NCBI RefSeq assembly: GCF_001976145.1
Contig: NZ_MOXD01000003.1
Coordinates: 62,001 to 126,000, forward strand
Origin: Serratia oryzae
Lineage (GTDB): Bacteria; Pseudomonadota; Gammaproteobacteria; Enterobacterales; Enterobacteriaceae
DNA length: 64,000 bases
Reading direction: 5' to 3'
The notes under the pieces are model-generated. The model was not told where the DNA came from, did not search any database, and saw only the letters and a list, made by a program, of their open reading frames with translations. The translations under genes were made by a program, and so were the position numbers. Positions 57,866-64,000 of the stretch are shown here, one piece after another; the stretch's first letter is position 1; every line of letters starts with the position of its first letter.

Positions 57866-58671
57866 TATTTAGTTACGTCCGCGCCAAACCATTTTTCAGA
57901 GAGCTTTGCCAACGTTCCGTCTTTCTGCATCTCAGCAATCGCCTGATTGATGGCAGCCAGCAGTTCCGGATTGTTTTTACGCACCGCAACACCCGCTTCC
58001 TGGCGGGAGAAAGCGGAACCGGCAACCGCTAGCGTATCGCCGGTTTTCTTCACCAGATCCAGCGCAGCCAGGCGATCGACCAGAATGGCGTCAATACGGC
58101 CTACGCGCAGATCCTGATATTTGGTTGGGTCATCATCGTAGGTGCGCACGTCAACACCCTGCACATTTTCACGCAGCCATTGCTCGTAGTTGGTACCCAG
58201 CCCAACCCCGACCTTTTTGCCTTTCAGATCGTCAGCCTTGGCGATCGTGCCTTCGTTGCCTTTCTTCACCAGCGCCTGAATACCCGAAACGGTATAAGGC
58301 GTTGAGAAGTCATATTTTTTCTTACGCTCGTCGGAGATGGTGACCTGGTTGATCACCACGTCGATACGTTTGGACTCCAGCGAAGCCAGCATGCCGTCCC
58401 ATTTGGTTGGGTTCAGCTTGGCCTTCACGCCCAAGCGCTCAGCAAGCGCATTGGCGAAATCCACTTCGAAGCCGGTGAGTTTGCCGTCTTCCCCCTGGAA
58501 GCTGAATGGCGGGTAAGTCCCTTCCAGCCCAACAATCAGCGTACCGCGTTGTTTGACCTGATCGAGCAGGTTATCAGCCGCATAGGTTTTCACGTTCAAC
58601 CCGGTGACCAACGCAACGGCCATCACACCCAACAGGCATTGACGACGAATTTTAGAAAAGACCATAGACAC
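57865..58671 (-). CDS. tcyJ: Cystine-binding periplasmic protein TcyJ (FliY)
   Basis: This 268-residue periplasmic binding protein has a signal peptide (QCLLGVMAVALVTGLNVKTY, cleavage near AYA). The family motif is LIVGLEGTYPPFSFQGEDGK and GFEVDFANALAERLGVKAKL. It binds L-cystine. In E. coli its old name fliY comes from its place next to fliZ; it is not a flagellar protein. Here dcyD lies between fliZ and tcyJ. Confidence 0.95.
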   Translation of the reverse strand: MSMVFSKIRRQCLLGVMAVALVTGLNVKTYAADNLLDQVKQRGTLIVGLEGTYPPFSFQGEDGKLTGFEVDFANALAERLGVKAKLNPTKWDGMLASLESKRIDVVINQVTISDERKKKYDFSTPYTVSGIQALVKKGNEGTIAKADDLKGKKVGVGLGTNYEQWLRENVQGVDVRTYDDDPTKYQDLRVGRIDAILVDRLAALDLVKKTGDTLAVAGSAFSRQEAGVAVRKNNPELLAAINQAIAEMQKDGTLAKLSEKWFGADVTK

Positions 58672-58818
58672 CCCATCTGTTGTTTATCTTTTTTGATATC
58701 AGGACTTTAACAGTCATTTCGACTGCATAAAGGAATATAAATTAATAAATATAGTTCAAAGTGGAATATATCAACATTCCGCGTAAAACGGATATACCCC
58801 TATGAGGTATAGCTCATC

Positions 58819-59805
58819 TCACACCTGTGGATGATAAGCAAACAGCGCCGGAGCCCCGCCGGTGTGAATGAACAGGATCGGGCCTTCGTCGCGGAAACGT
58901 TTCTGGGCGATGCCGTCAATCAGGCCCGCCATGGCTTTGCCGGTATAAACCGGATCGAGCAGCACCCCTTCCTGTTGCGCCAGCAGTTGCACCGCCGCCA
59001 TGCCTTCATCATTCGGCATGCCGTATTGCGGCGCAAAATAGTCGTCCCACAAAGCGATCGGCGCCAATGCCTCAATGCCTAGAGAACAGGCCAGCGCTTG
59101 CTGAATTTGCTCAACCTTCGGCAACTGATCGATCACGGTGCGTGAAACGGTCACGCCAATCAGCTCGCTGTCTGGCAGCAACTGCTGCAGGCCAACGGCT
59201 AAACCGGCGTGGGTTCCAGCACTGCCAGAAGCCACGACGACAGAACTGAAAGCGATATCGCTGCTCTGCGCAGCAATTTCCAATGCACATTGCACATAAC
59301 CCAGTGCCCCCAGAGCGTTAGAACCGCCAACCGGCACCACATAAGGCCGGAACCCTTGTGCTTCCAGGCGCGTAGCCAAATCTGCCAACTGCGTCTGCGG
59401 ATCGTGCAAGGCATCACACATCACCACCTCAACGTTGAACAGATCGAGCAACAGACGGTTACCGTTGCTGAGGTAGTTTTCCGCTTTAGTATCGATAGGG
59501 TTTTCCAACAACGCCACGCAGTGCAGGCCCAATTTGGCCGCTACAGCGGCCGTCTGGCGCACGTGGTTTGACTGGATAGCACCGGCAGTCACCAGCGTAT
59601 CAGCACCAAGGCGCAAGGCGTCTGCAGCCAGAAACTCCAATTTTCTCAGTTTGTTACCGCCCATCGCCATCGGCGTGACATCGTCACGCTTGATGTAAAT
59701 GTCGCGGCCGAGATAATCAGAAAGGCGAGATAACTTTTCGAGCGGTGTGGCTGAGCCAACAAAATCCAAGCGCGGGAACTGCGCCAGTTGCTGTTGCAGA
59801 TTCAC
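58819..59805 (-). CDS. dcyD: D-cysteine desulfhydrase
   Basis: This 328-residue fold-type II PLP enzyme converts D-cysteine to pyruvate, H2S and NH3. The PLP lysine is in [16 protein letters not shown], and the family motif [20 protein letters not shown] is intact. Start is GTG at 59805 after a GGGGGAAG. It belongs with the cystine transporter as a cysteine/H2S supply module. Confidence 0.95.
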   Translation of the reverse strand: MNLQQQLAQFPRLDFVGSATPLEKLSRLSDYLGRDIYIKRDDVTPMAMGGNKLRKLEFLAADALRLGADTLVTAGAIQSNHVRQTAAVAAKLGLHCVALLENPIDTKAENYLSNGNRLLLDLFNVEVVMCDALHDPQTQLADLATRLEAQGFRPYVVPVGGSNALGALGYVQCALEIAAQSSDIAFSSVVVASGSAGTHAGLAVGLQQLLPDSELIGVTVSRTVIDQLPKVEQIQQALACSLGIEALAPIALWDDYFAPQYGMPNDEGMAAVQLLAQQEGVLLDPVYTGKAMAGLIDGIAQKRFRDEGPILFIHTGGAPALFAYHPQV

Positions 59806-60004
59806 AACTTCCCCCTAGGGAATAAAAATAACGACGTCCAAGTGATAGATTTATCAGATGTGCTCTAAATAATCACTCTTTATTCGTGGCAGGAGATAAT
59901 GGGCTAATGAACCGCTCGAGAATGGAATAAGGATGAGCAAGGTAACAGATGAATGCCGCCAAAACCCACCTATGGTATCAGAGGGTGGGTTTAGATATAG
60001 GAGG

Positions 60005-60517
60005 TCAGTAGCTTTTTTGCCAGGCCAGATACTGATCGTATTTACGTAGCGCAATACGATAGTTAGCGTGTGCCGCGTACGGAACATCATCAATAATACG
60101 CTGGTGGCTAATTCCGTCGGCAAACTGCTCGGCAGGATAATTGTGCGCCACCAGCATTTCATCCAGCCGGCGCAGACGCACAACGTATTCCCGAATAGTG
60201 CTGTGATTCATCTCAGTCTGTTCAAACAGATACTGTTTAAACGCCATAATATCGAAGTAGCTGGGAGCGCTGTTATAAGCGATTTCGCTGCAGAAACGGC
60301 ATAGCGCCGTCAGTTCGCTTTGTACGTTGAGCCAGACCTGCTCATCAATCGACTTATCCATACGGGCAATGGTTTCTTTGCTGATGATTTTCCCGCGGAA
60401 AACCAGTGCCATACGATCAAGCACTTTACCACACTGAGAACAGTGGGTCTGGCTGTGTTTATAATCTTTCAGGTAGCGGCTAAGCGGCCGTTTCTTGGAT
60501 GGTATTATTCTTGGCAT
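60005..60517 (-). CDS. fliZ: Flagellar/curli regulator FliZ
   Basis: This 170-residue protein has the conserved N-terminus KKRPLSRYLKDYKHSQTHCS, a CxxC/C-F-C zinc-like pair (HCSQCG, CRFCSE) and the recombinase-like helix EYVVRLRRLDEMLVAHN. In E. coli FliZ represses RpoS-dependent promoters and modulates flagellar genes. The start at 60517 (MPRIIPSKK) replaces a TTG nine bases earlier. It is the last gene of the former fliAZ unit and looks intact although fliA is broken. It may be silent, or expressed from the remaining promoter. Confidence 0.9.
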   Translation of the reverse strand: MPRIIPSKKRPLSRYLKDYKHSQTHCSQCGKVLDRMALVFRGKIISKETIARMDKSIDEQVWLNVQSELTALCRFCSEIAYNSAPSYFDIMAFKQYLFEQTEMNHSTIREYVVRLRRLDEMLVAHNYPAEQFADGISHQRIIDDVPYAAHANYRIALRKYDQYLAWQKSY

Positions 60518-60549
60518 ATCGTGCAATCCGTTTCAGTAATCAGGTTGAA

Positions 60550-60673
60550 AGGCTGCAGGCTGGCGGGCAACCTGACTTGCAGGCGCAGCGCCTCGTGGAG
60601 TACTAACGGTACATAGCGATGCCAGAGAGAATTTTTATCTATTTACGCCTTCGGCGGTATACAGATCGCTCAC
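60550..60673 (-). pseudogene. fliA: fliA (sigma-28), frameshifted and truncated
   Basis: It begins at GTG 60673 (SDLYTAEGVN), then an extra base after that Asn codon (about 60640) causes a frameshift to TAA at 60635. In the next frame the homology resumes as SLWHRYVPLVLHEALRLQVR and LPAS, identical in nature to residues about 15-42 of E. coli FliA. It then ends abruptly in unrelated sequence before fliZ. About 80% of the gene, including both sigma DNA-binding regions, is gone. Confidence 0.93.
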
Positions 60674-60793
60674 TATGTCTAAACCTGCGAATAAGAGGGT
60701 CATAGCTATTATCCGCAAGGAGCAAAGCGCCAATCGGCAGAACAGCCGTACAAAATGCGCCTTATTTGCCCTTTGTCTTCTGATACAGACGTA

Positions 60794-60824
60794 AAAAAGC
60801 CCCGCCAACCTGCTCGGGGCTTTT
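60794..60824 (-). terminator. fliC terminator
   Basis: AAAAGCCCCG-agcaggttgg-CGGGGCTTTTTT on the minus strand; preserved past the fliC remnant. Confidence 0.85.
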
Positions 60825-60849
60825 GCGTCCAAATCTGCCAGCGAATAAA

Positions 60850-61035
60850 TTAGCGCAGCAGGCTCAGCACGTTCTGTGTTGACTGGTTGGCCAGTGCCAG
60901 CAATGGAGGTTACTTTTCCCATCGCACTATCGATAGTGACTTTTTAAGACTGGGTACCAGCACCAATCGCGTACAGATCACCCGTTGCATCATCGGTTTT
61001 ATAGCTAACGGGGGCTGCTTTTTTACTTTTCGCCA
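60850..61035 (-). pseudogene. fliC: fliC (flagellin), remnants
   Basis: The C-terminus remains as LALANQSTQNVLSLLR with the natural stop at 60850. Upstream, in another frame, lies variable-region flagellin sequence (KAAPVSYKTDDATGDLYAIG, and KVTIDSAMGKVTSI) with an in-frame TAA between them. The N-terminal D0/D1 domain and most of the protein are missing. A frame change occurs near 60897. Confidence 0.92.
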
Positions 61036-61096
61036 ATGGCGCAAATAACGCTGTTTTTCTCTCTTCTACTGCGCCATCGCTTTTTAGATTTTTACG

Positions 61097-61124
61097 TAAA
61101 CTTTTCTACTAGCGTAGCCGATAA
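61097..61124 (+). promoter_or_regulatory. Sigma-28 (FliA) promoter of fliD
   Basis: TAAACTTT-N12-GCCGATAA; consensus TAAAGTTT-N11-GCCGATAA. It lies 37 bases before the fliD ATG. Well preserved even though fliA is not. Confidence 0.85.
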
Positions 61125-61161
61125 CGCCAAGAATGAGTCATTGACCCTAGGAGAATCACGA

Positions 61162-61336
61162 ATGGCATCGATTAGTTCATTGGGCATCGGTTCAGAGTTG
61201 GACCTTAATAACTTGCTGGATAAACTGAGCAACGCAGAACAACTACGCCCGACGCCGTATACCACTCAGCAAACCAGCTATAACGCTAAACCGACCGCAT
61301 ATGGCACCTTGAAAGGGGCGTTGGAAAAATTCGCTT
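61162..61336 (+). pseudogene. fliD: fliD (filament cap), N-terminal remnant
   Basis: ATG 61162 after TAGGAGAATC. The reading is MASISSLGIGSELDLNNLLD, then AYGTLKGALEKF, as FliD residues 1-58. After about 58 codons it joins fliS. The frame continues out of register and stops at 61404. About 85% of the gene is deleted. Confidence 0.94.
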
Positions 61337-61627
61337 CGCGCACGGCTACTGATGAAACAAGGGAATATTGTTGGCAAGGGGCAAGCCATCTCGAAGGCGA
61401 TTAATATAATCGATAATGGCCTGAAGCACGGGCTTAATCATGAACAGGGAGGGAAAATTGCCGATAACCTTGCCGCACTGTATGACTATATAATACGCCG
61501 TTTGATGCAGGCCAATCTGCATAATGATACGGCAGCTATTGAGGAAGTCATCAATTTGCTGGAAAACATTGCTGACGCCGAGCGCCAAATTTGCCCGAAC
61601 TATCAACCTGCACAGGACGTCGTGTAA
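61337..61627 (+). pseudogene. fliS: fliS (flagellin chaperone), N-terminally deleted
   Basis: From about 61337 the frame reads RARLLMKQGNIVGKGQAISK and so on to AERQICPNYQPAQDVV with stop at 61625-61627. The first 40 or so residues are lost with the fliD deletion. The remaining frame is out of phase with the fliD start. An ATG at 61352 could start a fragment, but the flagellin-binding N-terminus is absent. Confidence 0.92.
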
Positions 61628-61989
61628 TGGAACAACAACTGTTATCTACCTATCAACATATTTACAACCTGAGTAACCAAATGATCGCCCTGGCTCAATC
61701 CCAGCAATGGGATGCACTGATTGAGTTGGAAATGACCTACCTTTGCGCCGTTGAAAAAACCAGCAACTTCGTCGCTGCCAACGGCTCATCTGCGGTACTG
61801 CAGGAGATTTTGCACCACAAGCTGCAGCGGATCTTGGACAATGAAGCTGAGCTGAGACGATTATTGCAACTGCGCATGGATGAATTAAAAGTCTTGATTG
61901 GGCAATCCACACAGCAAAATGTCGTTAACAACACCTACTGCCAATTCTATGACCAGGCACTGTTATTAGGAGAGCCGCAGTCCAGATGA
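61627..61989 (+). CDS. fliT: FliT (FliD chaperone and FlhDC antagonist)
   Basis: This 120-residue all-helical protein has ATG 61627 overlapping the fliS stop (TAATG). The N-terminus MEQQLLSTYQHIYNLSNQMI is typical, as is the length. FliT binds FliD and, when freed, blocks FlhDC. With fliD deleted its usual partner is gone. No lesion is seen, so it may be recently orphaned. Confidence 0.88.
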   Translation: MEQQLLSTYQHIYNLSNQMIALAQSQQWDALIELEMTYLCAVEKTSNFVAANGSSAVLQEILHHKLQRILDNEAELRRLLQLRMDELKVLIGQSTQQNVVNNTYCQFYDQALLLGEPQSR

Positions 61990-62297
61990 GTCTCAATCCC
62001 GATTATTTATTTTGAACAAGAAATAATACAAGATGCTATTATTAGCCTGCTTTATAATAACAGCGCTATGGTGCACTTGATTAACTCAAATGACATATCG
62101 TGCATGAACCTAAAAATTCACGCATGGCTTTTTTATGGATAACTCTGCTCCCGATATGGATGTTTTATGTTCAACAGGAAATTGACTTGTGCCCCATATT
62201 TTACTGAATAGTAACCTAAGGCAGATGGAAAAATGTTGCCGACGCGCAACGCAAAGCGTAAAGATATTCTCAGATCATGACTATGAAATGAATATCA
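61990..62297. other. Gap after fliT
   Basis: AT-rich; no gene seen. The E. coli neighbours of fliT (amyA, yedD, fliE onward) are absent here. Confidence 0.5.
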
Positions 62298-63056
62298 ATG
62301 GCACGCACAATTAATCTTAATCCCGGGATCGGGGCATCGGCACACCTAATTCAGCATTCTGGACTGGTGCTTACGTCCCTCTATTTTGAATACACTCACC
62401 TGTATCTGATACCGCAAGGCCAGACACGCGTGCGGTGGCAACAAGCGGATGTGGTAGCACATGCCGGTCAATTACTGATCGTCAACAGCAGCCAGACGGT
62501 GGATATTCTCAACACCGCTGCGGATAACGGCACCTTCAGTTGCCAACTGCTGATTTACGATCCTTTGCTGTTCAGTACCCTGTTTTGTGCGGTTGATCCC
62601 TCACCGCCCGCACCATTCAGTGGCGTCTTGGCGTTAAGCACCTTATCCAAGCGCATTTTTACATAGTTTCGAAGCAACAGCCCAAGCTCTGGCGCTCGAC
62701 GCACTTTTCCCACTGGTCATCACTCGTCATAAGATGCTTGAGATTCTGCTCTGGCTGGCCTACCTGGGCATCCGTTTTTACCAAACGAGATCACACGCCT
62801 AACGCAACGCGTGCGTCACTGTCTGGCCACCGATCCGCACAGTATCTGGACAGCCGCAAAAGTGGCACAGAGCTTGTCGATGAGTGAAGTGATGCTGCGC
62901 CGTAAACTGTCGGCAGAGAATATCACCTTGCGCGACCGGATGATCGATGTACGTATTTCTTTGTTATTGCTCCGCCCATTGTTGGCCTTGCAGAGTAAAC
63001 CGCAGAAGATTCCAGCGGCTGAAGCTAAAATTGCAACTTGTCGACCAAGCATCTAA
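62298..63056 (+). pseudogene. AraC-type regulator, frameshifted and decayed
   Basis: From ATG 62298 the frame reads GLVLTSLYFEYTHLYLIPQG and HAGQLLIVNSSQTVDILNTA, an AraC sensor domain, and stops at 62666. Recognisable sequence continues in other frames: QPKLWRS (about 62680), then TRLTQRVRHCLATDPHSIWT and SLSMSEVMLRRKLSAENITL, which is a first HTH. After MIDVR the second HTH is not recognisable and a stop comes at 63054. At least two frameshifts are implied. Confidence 0.8.
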
Positions 63057-63060
63057 GGGG

Positions 63061-63086
63061 TGGCCACCGTAGGTGGCCCTGGATTT
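63061..63086. other. Hairpin downstream of the AraC pseudogene
   Basis: GGCCACC-gta-GGTGGCC, with a weak T-run after it. It sits between the pseudogene and a minus-strand small gene. Confidence 0.45.
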
Positions 63087-63181
63087 TAACTGGATTTAAC
63101 CAATAAAATTGTCAATATGATTAACGCAATCAGCATAATAAAGCTAAAAAAACGCCATCTCATCTCACTTTTTGAACTCAT
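63086..63181 (-). CDS. Candidate 31-residue single-helix membrane protein
   Basis: MSSKSEMRWRFFSFIMLIAL starts a positively charged N-terminus and one long helix; it ends LLVKSS. AGGT is 8 bases before the ATG at 63181, and a hairpin follows the stop. No family recognised. It fits the design of many enteric small membrane stress proteins. Confidence 0.5.
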   Translation of the reverse strand: MSSKSEMRWRFFSFIMLIALIILTILLVKSS

Positions 63182-63927
63182 TATATTACCTGCATTAAGA
63201 TATTAAAAAGCACTTTTAATCATTTTCCACTTACCAACTATAGCGCTGCGAAACTTATAAAAACAAACATCTCTCACCTAAAAAACGCTCTCATCTACTA
63301 AAAATGATCTTCCCATATTCTTTTTTCATACTCCTCAAATGATTTCATTTAAAGCATAAACGTTAGCAGATAATTGAAAGGAAGTTAAATCTACCAATAA
63401 TACCTCACCAAGACGCTGAGACGTGAAACGGAGTTGTGTGAACGCTGGCGTGGAAGAAAGAGAAAACCACCCATAACGCGCCTGCTCGACAGGTAATAAC
63501 CCTTAAAAGCCTCCTCAGTTTCACCAACAAGAATTTCCTCAAGGAATAATCTGTGAAAAAAGGTGCTTTTTGGATACTATTTATGGGATGACGATCTCGC
63601 ATCCGTCAGTGTTCCGGGCCCAGCCAAGACGGCTTTACACCCACATGGTGGTAACAAACCGCATATTCTCTTGGCAAAAAGTCTGCGCCCCCTCTCCCGG
63701 CAATCTCATTACATATGTATATTTAATGTTTTCTCATTAAAATCTGTTGAATTATATATATTAATATCGAATTGAAATAACAACAACCATCATATTGGTG
63801 AAGCAAAAATTAAGAAAAATCCTTATAAAAAGTAGGAATGCAATTATTTTCCGGTATTTTAATTGACAGCCAGCTCAATTCGCTCAAGTATTAGATTCAC
63901 TAATCAATTATCATGGAGAGCAGTAAG
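63182..63927. other. AT-rich gene-poor stretch
   Basis: No convincing gene. TTGACA at 63863-63868 with a plausible -10 about 17 bases on leads to the gene starting at 63928. Short frames around 63405-63775 look random. Confidence 0.5.
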
Positions 63928-64000
63928 ATGGAGTTTTTGGTGGCATCCCTGATGGCCTTGTGTGTGTTTTCCTTCAGGAAACATTCTAATATCATTGACG
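63928..64000 (+). CDS. Unknown gene, cut off by the window end
   Basis: ATG 63928 after GGAGAG; an in-frame ATG at 63913 is also possible. The 24 visible codons read MEFLVASLMALCVFSFRKHS, a short hydrophobic segment that could be a signal or membrane anchor. Too little to classify. Confidence 0.4.
   Translation, partial: MEFLVASLMALCVFSFRKHSNIID

Noticed and set aside
60635-60922. 95-codon minus-strand frame linking fliC and fliA
   Set aside because: It is a chance fusion: flagellin-derived start, then terminator and leader sequence, then the fliA start. Not a real gene.
61036-61404. Possible functional FliD-FliS fusion
   Set aside because: The two parts are in different frames (offset of one base), so no fusion protein can be made.

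Overview
The window is chromosomal DNA of an enteric gammaproteobacterium, most likely Serratia or a close relative in Yersiniaceae. The basis is near-identity, as I remember the sequences, of many products to Escherichia coli proteins (CspC, PutA, ManXYZ, AstCADBE, Cbl, PhoH, DcyD), E. coli-like local gene orders, and a family of palindromic intergenic repeats. No tRNA, rRNA, CRISPR array or intact insertion sequence was seen. Identifications rest on reading the sequence and recalled family motifs; no database search was run.

Layout. 1-10 kb follows the E. coli order pdeD-yoaE-manXYZ-yobD-mntP-rlmA-cspC-yobF, with an Mlc-like operator before manX, a manganese (yybP-ykoY) riboswitch before mntP and an extra laccase-domain gene. 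10-16 kb is more mosaic: a metallo-beta-lactamase-fold protein, an orphan phage NinX-like gene, a FosA-type fosfomycin glutathione transferase, YebO, a small unknown protein, CbpA/CbpM and HdeD. 16-22 kb is a two-gene c-di-GMP signalling unit: a 1520-residue CHASE/PAS hybrid kinase and a receiver-GGDEF protein. 22-30 kb has a MarA-like regulator, DUF1304, small membrane proteins and the full arginine succinyltransferase operon astCADBE, with a clear sigma-54 promoter and an ArgR-like box. 30-44 kb holds a carboxylesterase, a MocR regulator, the cyanide-insensitive quinol oxidase cioAB plus its small DUF2474 partner, an epimerase, cbl, chaC, a Fur-boxed siderophore-interacting protein, chaA, an MFS transporter and phoH. 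44-46 kb is a wrecked efeUOB iron-uptake operon. 46-52 kb is divergent putP/putA with GTTGCA operator motifs. 52-56 kb has a three-lipoprotein CsgG/DUF4810/DUF799 operon, a TetR regulator, a DUF1471 protein and a nitronate monooxygenase-like gene. 56-60 kb is the cysteine/cystine set tcyJLN-dcyD. 60-63 kb is the flagellar fliZ-fliA-fliC/fliD-fliS-fliT locus in advanced decay, followed by a broken AraC-type gene. The last kilobase is AT-rich and ends inside an unknown gene.

Themes. Nitrogen and carbon scavenging is strong and intact: ast (arginine), put (proline), tcy/dcyD (cysteine) and man (hexoses). Two costly systems are inactivated by multiple independent lesions: ferrous iron uptake (efeUOB) and the flagellar filament (fliA, fliC, fliD, fliS). 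Both keep recognisable control sites, a Fur box and a sigma-28 promoter. The strain is predicted to be non-flagellated unless other copies exist elsewhere. The sequence resembles a free-living relative undergoing selective gene loss, not a highly reduced symbiont.
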